Below, one piece after another: positions 51,355 to 58,837 of a stretch of 64,000 nucleotides of DNA (position 1 is its first letter; every line of letters starts with the position of its first letter). The stretch is taken from positions 89,274 to 153,273 of the forward strand of contig JAUWAY010000001.1 of NCBI GenBank assembly GCA_030601845.1, given 5' to 3'. The position numbers and the translations under genes are program-made. Below the pieces are notes generated by a model, which was not told where the DNA came from, searched no databases, and saw only the letters and a list, made by a program, of their open reading frames with translations. The DNA comes from Phycisphaerae bacterium. Lineage in GTDB: Bacteria; Planctomycetota; Phycisphaerae; Sedimentisphaerales; Anaerobacaceae.

Positions 51355-52773
51355 ATGAAGAAAACGACATTTGGTGTAATTGTTGGAAACAGAGGATTTT
51401 TCCCCGATGCGTTAGCTAAACAGGGGCGAAAAGACATACTTGAGGTGCTTAAGAAAAACGGCTTCGGGACAGTCGCCCTGTCAATGCGGGAGACAAAACA
51501 CGGTGCAGTTGAGACTTTTGCCGATGCCGGGAAGTGTGCAGCACTTTTTACAAAAAACGGTGAAAATATTGACGGGATAATTGTAACGTTGCCGAACTTC
51601 GGTGATGAGAAAGGAGTCGCCGAGACAATCAAGCGCTCCGGGCTGAATGTGCCGATTCTGATCCACGCTGAGCCCGATACACAGGACAAAATGAGCATAG
51701 CGAACAGGCGGGACTCTTTCTGCGGTAAGATCAGCGTCTGCAACAATCTCAGACAGGCGGGTATCCCATATACGCTGACAAACTCACACACAGTTAAAGT
51801 TACATCAGCGGAATTTAAGAAAGATTTAGACGATTTTGCTTCGGTGTGCAGGATTGTCAGAGGCCTTGACAACGTCAGGTTCGGCGCTATCGGCGCCCGC
51901 ACCGGTGCATTTAACACCGTTCGGTACAGCGAAAAAATCCTGGAACTTTCAGGAATCTCAGTAGAAACGATAGATTTATCTGAAATACTTGGAAGGGTTG
52001 CATTGCTTGGCGATGCTGACAGAGGCGTTAAAAATAAGTTAAATGCTATTAAGAAATATATCCCGACAGAATCAGTCCCGTGCGAGGCGCTTTTGAAGAT
52101 GGCCAAATTCGGCTATGTGGTGGAGCAGTGGGTCAAAGAGACCGAAGTTGCCGGCACGGCTATTCAGTGCTGGACCAGTGTTGAGCAATACTTCGGGATA
52201 GCCCCCTGCACGCTTATGAGTATTATGAGCGAAACGCTGGTGCCGAGCGCCTGCGAGGTTGATATTACAGGCTTGCTGGCGATGTACATTCTCCAGTTGG
52301 CGTCCGGCACACCGAGCGCAATCGTGGACTGGAACAATAACTACGGCTCCGACCCCGACAAATGTGTGTGCTTTCACTGCAGCAATCTGCCCAGGTCTTT
52401 CCTCAAGAGTGCAAAAATGGATTACCAGCAGATTATTGCCGGGGCAGTGGGCAAAGACAACACTTACGGCACCGTAGTCGGCAAGATAGCTGCCGGCAAA
52501 GCAACCTTCTGCAGAACCACTACCGATGATACTGCCGGTATTGTAAGTGCTTATGTGGGCGAAGGCGAATTTACAAATGATAAACTTGATACTTTCGGCG
52601 GCTATGGCGTGATGAAAATTGCGAACCTCCAGATGCTTTGCCAATACATCTGCAGGATGGGCTTCGAACATCACGTTGCTGTGAACCTGTCGCAAAAAGC
52701 CGATGCAATTGCTGAAGCTCTGGACAATTATATGGGCTGGGAAGTCTATCAGCACACATCTGGTGGCTGGTGA
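51355..52773 (+). CDS. L-fucose/arabinose isomerase family protein
   Basis: Mn-dependent ketol isomerase of the L-fucose isomerase fold, 472 residues. Metal ligands correspond to Glu in PSACEVDITGLLAMY, Asp in SAIVDWNNNYG and His in CVCFHCSNLPR; the C-terminus contains YVGEGEFTNDKLDTFGGYGV. It is not close to AraA in length or motifs, yet follows araB and araD, so it very likely acts as the L-arabinose isomerase of this pathway. A fucose role is less likely because no fuculose kinase or aldolase gene is present. GGAG precedes the ATG. Confidence 0.82.
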   Translation: MKKTTFGVIVGNRGFFPDALAKQGRKDILEVLKKNGFGTVALSMRETKHGAVETFADAGKCAALFTKNGENIDGIIVTLPNFGDEKGVAETIKRSGLNVPILIHAEPDTQDKMSIANRRDSFCGKISVCNNLRQAGIPYTLTNSHTVKVTSAEFKKDLDDFASVCRIVRGLDNVRFGAIGARTGAFNTVRYSEKILELSGISVETIDLSEILGRVALLGDADRGVKNKLNAIKKYIPTESVPCEALLKMAKFGYVVEQWVKETEVAGTAIQCWTSVEQYFGIAPCTLMSIMSETLVPSACEVDITGLLAMYILQLASGTPSAIVDWNNNYGSDPDKCVCFHCSNLPRSFLKSAKMDYQQIIAGAVGKDNTYGTVVGKIAAGKATFCRTTTDDTAGIVSAYVGEGEFTNDKLDTFGGYGVMKIANLQMLCQYICRMGFEHHVAVNLSQKADAIAEALDNYMGWEVYQHTSGGW

Positions 52774-52811
52774 CGCACGATCGGTTAATTGATTAAGATA
52801 GGAGTTTCACA

Positions 52812-53483
52812 ATGAAAGCAGGAAATAAGACGCGTTTTGTTGTAACGGTAATAACTGCAGTGCTAATCAGCGAGGTTTGTTTTGCATTCGATGATGGAGA
52901 TTTTCAATACTGGAGCACGGCTGGTACTTCGTTTGACATTGACAAAGACTGGAAAATCACAGTCGCAGAGGAACTTCGGTTTGGCAATAAAGCCGGGAAC
53001 CTTTACTATCACCATTCAGATGTGGGATTCGTGTATAAGAGTTTCGCAGACTGGATCGACCTCGGCGTCAACTACAGGCAGGCATACGTTAAAGACAGCG
53101 AAGATGCGTGGAGGGAATTGAGCGGGCCGCACTTCAATATTACCTTGAAAGGTCAACTGTTTGATTGTGATGTCAGTAACAGGGGGAGATTTCAATATTA
53201 CAATGCAGAATACAACAAGGACTTTTGGCGGTATAGGAACAAGGTTACGGTGAAATTGCCCGTTGAACTTACGAAGTTTAAAATACAACCCTATTTGGCC
53301 GATGAGGTGTTCTTTAATTTCGGTGACGTTGGTTATAACAGGAACAGATTCTATTCAGGGGCCTCCTTTACGCTGTCAAAAAATATCAAGGCCGGCATCT
53401 TTTACATGTGGCAAACAAGTAAATCCGGCGGAACCTGGAAAGATACTCACGTGCTTGGGACTGATTTGAAACTCTATTTTTAG
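52812..53483 (+). CDS. DUF2490 family outer-membrane beta-barrel protein
   Basis: Exported protein of 223 residues with a signal peptide (VVTVITAVLISEVCFAFDDG) and strand-rich mature sequence typical of DUF2490: WKITVAEELRFGNKAGNLYY, YRQAYVKDSEDAWRELSGP and ILHLSFDL-like C-terminal strands ending LKLYF. Aromatic C-terminus suits an outer-membrane barrel. It ends the arabinose operon 38 bp after the isomerase, so a role in sugar or oligosaccharide entry is possible but unproved. Confidence 0.75.
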   Translation: MKAGNKTRFVVTVITAVLISEVCFAFDDGDFQYWSTAGTSFDIDKDWKITVAEELRFGNKAGNLYYHHSDVGFVYKSFADWIDLGVNYRQAYVKDSEDAWRELSGPHFNITLKGQLFDCDVSNRGRFQYYNAEYNKDFWRYRNKVTVKLPVELTKFKIQPYLADEVFFNFGDVGYNRNRFYSGASFTLSKNIKAGIFYMWQTSKSGGTWKDTHVLGTDLKLYF

Positions 53484-53682
53484 CTCCGTTAGAAATTTTA
53501 CAGCGCGCTCATAATATAATAGAAAAAGAAAAAATCTATAACGGCGTAAAGCAGAAAGCTGCGCAACTTTACGTTCAACAGTTTTTAATTTCCAATAGGT
53601 GTATATCTTCAGGAAAAGTGAGTTTTTGGGACTAATCCTGAAATATACTGAGTAGTTGCCGATTAAAAACAAGCTGCCAAAG

Positions 53683-54693
53683 ATGCCCGGAAAAAAACTG
53701 AAAAAATTTCTTTATAGGATTTCAAAGAAGCCCTGTTTATTTGTGATACTTGTTATTGCAGGGTTTGCCTTGATAATTGCTTCGAATTCTTTTGGTGGTT
53801 CGGAATCAGAGCATTTGGTTCCATCCGCAGAGAGTCTATCTCGTCAGTCAGGGCTGCCGTGGTGGACCTGGCCAGTGATTTTATTTGCCGTAACATTTGT
53901 ACTTGGGATTTTAGCTGTATTGGCCGGCGTGGGCGGAGCGGTTCTTTTCGTGCCTATCGTTTCGAGTTTTTTCCCATTTCACCTCGATTTTGTCAGAGGA
54001 ACAGGTCTTCTGGTTGCCTTGTCACTTGCAATTGCCGCCGGGCCGAGCCTGCTCAGGAAAGGTTTGGCGGACTTGAGATTAGCTTTGCCAATTGCCCTTG
54101 TCACTTCCTGTGGTGCAATTGTCGGGGCGATTGTGGGACTGAGTCTTCCAACGAATATCGTTCAAACAGCGTTGGGGGCCGCTATTCTCGGTATTGTTCT
54201 CGTTATGATATTGGCTAAAAAGAGCGAATTCCCCGAAGTGAAAAAGTCTGATGCTCTTTCAACGGCACTAAAGATAAGTGGCATATACTATGAAGCGTCA
54301 TTGGGTGAGCAAATTAGCTGGAAGGTGCACCGCACGGGTGCTGCGCTGCTTGTGTTCGCTGGAGTTGGTTTTGCCGGTGGTATGTTTGGTCTGGGTGCGG
54401 GCTGGGCGAATGTACCGGTTTTGAATTTAATGATGGGGATACCCTTGAAAATGGCAGTTTCAACGAGCATATCTTTGATATCCATTACAAGTGCTTCTGC
54501 TGCCTGGATTTATTTGAATAAGGGAGCTGTCTTGCCGATTATGGTTGTTCCATCGGTGATTGGGATAATGCTTGGTTCCAGAATTGGTGTAAAGATACTG
54601 GCCAGAAGCAGGCCGGCAGTAATAAGATATATAGTCATAGCGATGCTGGCATTGGCCGGAGCCAGGGCATTGTTGAAAGGCCTTGGAATATAA
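53683..54693 (+). CDS. TauE/SafE family permease
   Basis: Membrane transporter for sulfite, sulfonates or other anions. The N-terminal hydrophobic helix at residues about 20-40 and a TauE domain (ILAVLAGVGGAVLFVPIVSS, GVGFAGGMFGLGAGWANVPV, ASAAWIYLNKGAVLPIM) are visible. The frame also opens at a TTG at 53656; neither start has a good Shine-Dalgarno and the ATG is chosen. Followed 26 bp later by DUF1634, its usual partner. Sulfite export would suit a cell with sulfatases, but this is inference. Confidence 0.8.
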   Translation: MPGKKLKKFLYRISKKPCLFVILVIAGFALIIASNSFGGSESEHLVPSAESLSRQSGLPWWTWPVILFAVTFVLGILAVLAGVGGAVLFVPIVSSFFPFHLDFVRGTGLLVALSLAIAAGPSLLRKGLADLRLALPIALVTSCGAIVGAIVGLSLPTNIVQTALGAAILGIVLVMILAKKSEFPEVKKSDALSTALKISGIYYEASLGEQISWKVHRTGAALLVFAGVGFAGGMFGLGAGWANVPVLNLMMGIPLKMAVSTSISLISITSASAAWIYLNKGAVLPIMVVPSVIGIMLGSRIGVKILARSRPAVIRYIVIAMLALAGARALLKGLGI

Positions 54694-54719
54694 AAAAAGT
54701 TCACAAATGGCAAAAGAAC

Positions 54720-55136
54720 ATGGAAAGAAATGAAAAAAAAGTGACCGAAGAACAAATCGCATATGCTAAACTCCTTAATATATGTGGGATGATAGCATTT
54801 GTTCTGCTGGTTGTTTTTTTTGCTATCTATTTAACGGGTACTGTTAAACCTCATATACCATTGGCGGAGCTTCCAAAATACTGGGGCCTGTCTTTGCCCG
54901 ATTATCTTGAGCAGACAAATTATAAAGCCGGCTGGAGCTGGTTGAATATGATTGGAAAGGGTGACTTTCTAAACTTTATCGGAATATCACTTCTTCCCGC
55001 TATTACAATACTTTGCTATATCAGGATAAGTCCGATCCTTATAAGAAAAAAAGATACTTTATATATCATCATAACGGCACTTGAAGTGGTGATATTAGTG
55101 CTTGCGGCGTCCGGGGTACTGACGATAGGTCACTGA
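54720..55136 (+). CDS. DUF1634 family membrane protein
   Basis: 138 residues with four hydrophobic segments, among them MIAFVLLVVFFAIYLTGTVK and ITALEVVILVLAASGVLTIG. DUF1634 proteins usually neighbour TauE/SafE permeases, as here, and may form a subunit or regulator. Function not established. Confidence 0.78.
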   Translation: MERNEKKVTEEQIAYAKLLNICGMIAFVLLVVFFAIYLTGTVKPHIPLAELPKYWGLSLPDYLEQTNYKAGWSWLNMIGKGDFLNFIGISLLPAITILCYIRISPILIRKKDTLYIIITALEVVILVLAASGVLTIGH

Positions 55137-55447
55137 CAGTAACAGGCTGTTACTACAATCATAGACGGTTTTACCCGGCGGTTATTCTAAATCTACTCAA
55201 ACTGACCGATTCGATGGCGACAGTAGTCATAACTCTTCTATTTGCAATGACAGGAAAAAACGGTCAGTTTAAATTATATACCTTTTCCTGAGCAATAACA
55301 CAAAAGGTTGACCAGGAACTCCCATCAAGTATAATAAGTCTTAAAATAACAATATTACATTAGAAGGTGCGCAGGAATATCAAAATTGAGGTTTTGTGAT
55401 TTTGATAGAAATCTGAAATAGTCAGTACAATAAATAAGGAGCAAGTA
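55137..55447. other. Intergenic region with hairpin and inverted repeat
   Basis: AGTAACAG-G-CTGTTACT (55138-55154) is a perfect 8-bp stem just after the DUF1634 stop without a T-run, possibly a weak terminator. AAACTGACCG (55199-55208) recurs as CGGTCAGTTT (55261-55270). A promoter candidate lies at 55308. No gene is visible. Confidence 0.5.
55308..55335 (+). promoter_or_regulatory. Promoter candidate for the DUF1080-DUF6807 gene
   Basis: TTGACC (55308-55313), 16-bp spacer, TATAAT (55330-55335), 113 bp before the start codon. Consensus match only. Confidence 0.55.
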
Positions 55448-57109
55448 ATGAAAACGTCAAGTTTTTTCAGGATTGTGTTTGTTGGATTGATTTTATTCAC
55501 TTCGACAATGTCAGAATCGGACACCCTCGATAAGAACCGGCTGGTCAGGGAAGGTTTTGCCCCGTTGTTCAATGGCAAAGACCTTATAGGCTGGAAGATT
55601 CCGGAAGGCGACAACGGACACTGGAAGGTGGTTGATGGTGTGATCGACTATGATGCTCTTTCAGAGGCCAAAGGAGACAGGAATCTCTGGACGATGGAGT
55701 CATTCGGAGATTTCATTTTGCATATCGAGTGGCGTTTCAAACGTACCACCGGATTATATCCGATGCCCACCATCCTGCCGGATGGCTCATACAAAAAAGA
55801 TGCCGAGGGAAATGTTATTAAGAAGTTGCGGCCTAACGCGGACTCAGGTATTTTTCTGCGGGGGACCGGCAAGGCCCAGATTAACATTTGGTGCTGGCCA
55901 GTGGGGTCGGGTGAGCTGTGGGGATACAGAAACGATAAATCTATGCCACCTGAAGTACGCGCCGCCGTTGTTCCAAAGCTGCGAGCGGATAAACCTGTGG
56001 GTCAGTGGAATGCATTCGATATAACTATGAAAGGGGAACGATTGACCGTAGTCCTTAATGGAAAAACTGTGATTGAGAATGCCCAATTACCGGGAGTTCC
56101 TCAAAGTGGTCCGATTGGATTACAACATCATGGAGGACTTGATAAGAGCACCGGCAAGATGAGCCCCGCCTCGAGCTTGGTCCAATTCCGCAATATCTAT
56201 ATCAAACGTTTAAGTACAACCTCGCGGGCACTTTCTTCTCGAACGGGTAAAGCTGCTTTCTGCCTGGTGCCTGACAATTATGGTATGGTGCTAAAATCGC
56301 CGGCCGGACAAACCGTGTTCCGATATATGACTAACAAGCCTGCCGAGACCTTATTAACTGCGAACAGTGTCTGTTGCCTGTATCCGGTGAACACGCCATC
56401 CGCCGAAAGGGTGGTCGACTTTGCACCCAGCGACCATCGTCATCATCGCGGCGTTTTTCTGGCGTGGCATTGCATAGAAGGCAAAAAGAAAGCGGATTTC
56501 TGGGGTTGGGGCGCTTGGGCTCCGACCGAAGGACGCGTCATCAAAAATCGCAGCGTTAAGCTTGTCGAGGCGGATTCTGAACATGCCAGGTTGGAAATCC
56601 ATAATGATTGGATTGTTGAAAATGAGGTGATGGTCAATGAGAAATTAATGATTACAGCCCAGGAAAAAAAATCGGCCTATGTCATCGACCTGGATTTTCA
56701 TCTGACACCGACAGTAGATGTGACTCTTGTCAAAACGGCTTTTGGTGGATTTTGTGTTAAAGCACGAAAGGATGGCAACGGTGTCTATACAAGCCCAACT
56801 GGTTTGGTGAAACTGCCTAAGCCTCATCACCTCAAGCCGGAATCCGACTGGCCCCCAGCGGATTGGTACGACTATTCGATAGAGTTAAACAACGGTAAAA
56901 CCGTAGGTGTAGCGGTAATTGACCATCCAGATAATCCTCAGACCGCCTGGCATAACCTTGGCCCCATTGCGATGGTCAACCCGTGTATTGTCGCGCCAGG
57001 AGAGGTCAAGATAGATAAAGGACAAAAACTGCGACTGCGATACCGTCTGGTCGCACATGATGGACCGGCGCCCAATGAATTACTTAAAAAACTCGCTCGG
57101 CAATGGTGA
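55448..57109 (+). CDS. DUF1080 (3-keto-disaccharide hydrolase-like) + DUF6807 two-domain exported protein
   Basis: Signal peptide (SSFFRIVFVGLILFTSTMS) and then a DUF1080 domain, residues about 30-255, with LFNGKDLIGWKIPEGDNGHW, GDFILHIEWRF, DSGIFLRGTG and PIGLQHHGG, followed by a DUF6807/PmoA-like domain, residues about 265-550, with DHRHHRGVFLAWHCIEGKK and AVIDHPDNPQTAWHNLGPIA. DUF1080 proteins act on 3-keto-glycosides in planctomycetes and Bacteroidetes. It lies upstream of a Gfo/Idh oxidoreductase, and the two could form a 3-keto-glycoside pathway. The fusion is unusual in length (553 residues). Confidence 0.82.
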   Translation: MKTSSFFRIVFVGLILFTSTMSESDTLDKNRLVREGFAPLFNGKDLIGWKIPEGDNGHWKVVDGVIDYDALSEAKGDRNLWTMESFGDFILHIEWRFKRTTGLYPMPTILPDGSYKKDAEGNVIKKLRPNADSGIFLRGTGKAQINIWCWPVGSGELWGYRNDKSMPPEVRAAVVPKLRADKPVGQWNAFDITMKGERLTVVLNGKTVIENAQLPGVPQSGPIGLQHHGGLDKSTGKMSPASSLVQFRNIYIKRLSTTSRALSSRTGKAAFCLVPDNYGMVLKSPAGQTVFRYMTNKPAETLLTANSVCCLYPVNTPSAERVVDFAPSDHRHHRGVFLAWHCIEGKKKADFWGWGAWAPTEGRVIKNRSVKLVEADSEHARLEIHNDWIVENEVMVNEKLMITAQEKKSAYVIDLDFHLTPTVDVTLVKTAFGGFCVKARKDGNGVYTSPTGLVKLPKPHHLKPESDWPPADWYDYSIELNNGKTVGVAVIDHPDNPQTAWHNLGPIAMVNPCIVAPGEVKIDKGQKLRLRYRLVAHDGPAPNELLKKLARQW

Positions 57110-57165
57110 AACCGAAAAAGCGGTGACGGGGATTCTTTGTGTAGCTGACAATAGGAGGAGAAAGA

Positions 57166-57196
57166 TTCGCCCCGCCCCTCCGAGGGGCGGGGTTCG
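57166..57196 (+). repeat. GC-rich palindromic element, copy 1
   Basis: TTCG-CCCCGCCCCTC-C-GAGGGGCGGGG-TTCG. Arms of 11 bp with a 1-nt loop (57170-57192), flanked by TTCG direct repeats 27 bp apart. Between the DUF1080 gene and the oxidoreductase. Confidence 0.85.
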
Positions 57197-57214
57197 CCAA
57201 AAAGGAGCACGTTT

Positions 57215-58726
57215 ATGAAAAAAAATACAAATAGAGCAGGGAAACACCATTGCCAACTGCCTGATAACGGTGGCATCTTAAATAATAAGAGCGGAATTTC
57301 GCGTCGTGATTTTCTGGGCGGCACAGCAGCAATCACTGCTTTTACTATTGTGCCTCGCCATGTCCTTGGAGGACCTGCCCACACGCCGCCCAGCGAGAAG
57401 GTTACGTTAGCCGGTATCGGGGTCGGGGGAGTTGGTCACAGACAATTGCAGAGCTGCCAGGAGCAAAAAGCCCAAATCGTGGCGATGTGCGATGTGGATG
57501 ATGAATATGCCGCCAGGTCATATCAGAAATGGCCTCAAGCCAGACGCTATCGGGACTATCGGGAAATGCTGGAGTCGGAAACCGATATTGACGCGGTGTA
57601 TATCGGAACACCGGACCATTCCCACGCGGTAATCACGATAGCAGCGCTCAAGAAAGGTAAACCTGTTTGCTGCACGAAGCCCCTTACCCGAACGATTTAT
57701 GAGTGCAGACGAGTAGTGGAGGAAGCTCAAAAGGCCGAAGTCGCCACGCAGATGACCGCTTCGCCGAATTCCACCGACGATGGCTGCCGGACCTGTGAGA
57801 TGATATGGGACGGGGCGATCGGTGAGGTACGCGAGGTACACATCTGGTCCAACCGCCCCGCCTGGCCTCAGGGGATGATACGGCCGGAGGGTTCCGACCC
57901 GGTGCCAAAGACGTTCGACTGGGAACTGTGGCTCGGCCCGGCCCCGATGCGGCCGTTCAAGGACAAATGGGCCCCCGGACATCTTGTGCTGGAACAGGTC
58001 AACTCCAGGTGGGGCAGAGGCCGGTCGCTGGCGGCGGCGGTGTATCATCCCTGGAATTTCCGCGGATGGTGGGATTTCGGCACCGGCGCCTTGGGGGATA
58101 TGGGCTGTCATTATTTCAACATCCCTAAGCGAGCATTAAAGCTCGGTCACCCGGTCAGCATCAGTGCTACATCAACCCGGGTGATGCCGGAGTCGCCACC
58201 GTTGGCCTCCGTAGTCACCTGGGAATTCCCGGCCAGAGGGGATATGCCGCCGCTAAAGGCCGTCTGGTATGACGGCGGGCTCAAACCACCGCGCCCCTCT
58301 GAACTGGAACCTGGACGAAACCTGCCGGACGGAGGCGTGCTTTATATCGGCAGCAAAGCAAAGATGCTAAACACGCGAATCATCCCTGAAGAGAAGATGA
58401 AAACCTACAAGTTACCACCCAGGACGCTGAAACGCCGAGAGGGAACGTGGCCTGAATGGTTTGAAGCTATGCGAGGTGACCAACCTGCTGCCTGCAATTT
58501 TGAGTGGGCCGGGCCGCTGACTGAGATTGTCTTGCTTGGAAACGTTGCTATTCGAACAGGTAAGCATCTGAAGTGGGACGCAGACAAAATGAGGTTCACC
58601 CCGCCCCTGCGGCAGGGGTCGGGGTTCACCCAGCCCCTCAGAGGGGCGGGGTTCACGAACCGTACTGTACCGGCTGGTCTCTGTAATTCCGAAGACAGGA
58701 CAGTGATTGAGCGTATATCTTCATAA
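57215..58726 (+). CDS. Tat-exported Gfo/Idh/MocA family oxidoreductase with repeat insertions
   Basis: NAD(P)-dependent sugar or sugar-acid oxidoreductase, exported. Tat leader GISRRDFLGGTAAITAFTIV, dinucleotide region ITLAGIGVGGVGHRQLQSCQ-like (VTLAGIGVGGVG), family motifs YIGTPDHSHAVITIAALKKG and KPVCCTKPLTRTIYECR. Near the C-terminus (after KWDADKMR) two palindromic elements of 30 and 27 bp are inserted in frame and encode FTPPLRQGSG and FTQPLRGAG, repeating the flanking FT. Length 503. A Shine-Dalgarno AAGGAG precedes the start. In an operon-like row with the DUF1080 gene. Confidence 0.85.
   Translation: MKKNTNRAGKHHCQLPDNGGILNNKSGISRRDFLGGTAAITAFTIVPRHVLGGPAHTPPSEKVTLAGIGVGGVGHRQLQSCQEQKAQIVAMCDVDDEYAARSYQKWPQARRYRDYREMLESETDIDAVYIGTPDHSHAVITIAALKKGKPVCCTKPLTRTIYECRRVVEEAQKAEVATQMTASPNSTDDGCRTCEMIWDGAIGEVREVHIWSNRPAWPQGMIRPEGSDPVPKTFDWELWLGPAPMRPFKDKWAPGHLVLEQVNSRWGRGRSLAAAVYHPWNFRGWWDFGTGALGDMGCHYFNIPKRALKLGHPVSISATSTRVMPESPPLASVVTWEFPARGDMPPLKAVWYDGGLKPPRPSELEPGRNLPDGGVLYIGSKAKMLNTRIIPEEKMKTYKLPPRTLKRREGTWPEWFEAMRGDQPAACNFEWAGPLTEIVLLGNVAIRTGKHLKWDADKMRFTPPLRQGSGFTQPLRGAGFTNRTVPAGLCNSEDRTVIERISS
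58595..58654 (+). repeat. GC-rich palindromic element, copies 2 and 3 (in coding sequence)
   Basis: Two tandem elements with cores CCCCGCCCCTGC-GGCAGGGG (58599-58624) and CCAGCCCCTC-AGAGGGGC (58629-58651), each preceded by TTCAC. TTC triplets are 30 and 27 bp apart, so the reading frame is kept. Without them the gene would read MRFTNRTV. Confidence 0.85.
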
Positions 58727-58783
58727 TCAGGTTGTCGTGCTCTGGCTTCAGCGGTCTTGCCGAGCTATTACGGCCAGGAGGGG

Positions 58784-58816
58784 TTTACCCCGCCCCTGCC
58801 GCAGGGGCGGGGTTCA
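58784..58816 (+). repeat. GC-rich palindromic element, copy 4
   Basis: TTTA-CCCCGCCCCTGC-CGCAGGGGCGGGG-TTCA, unit 29 bp, core 58788-58812. Between the oxidoreductase and the convergent beta-helix gene, where it can act as a terminator. Confidence 0.8.
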
Positions 58817-58837
58817 TCTGGCTGGTCTCTTTGTCAA

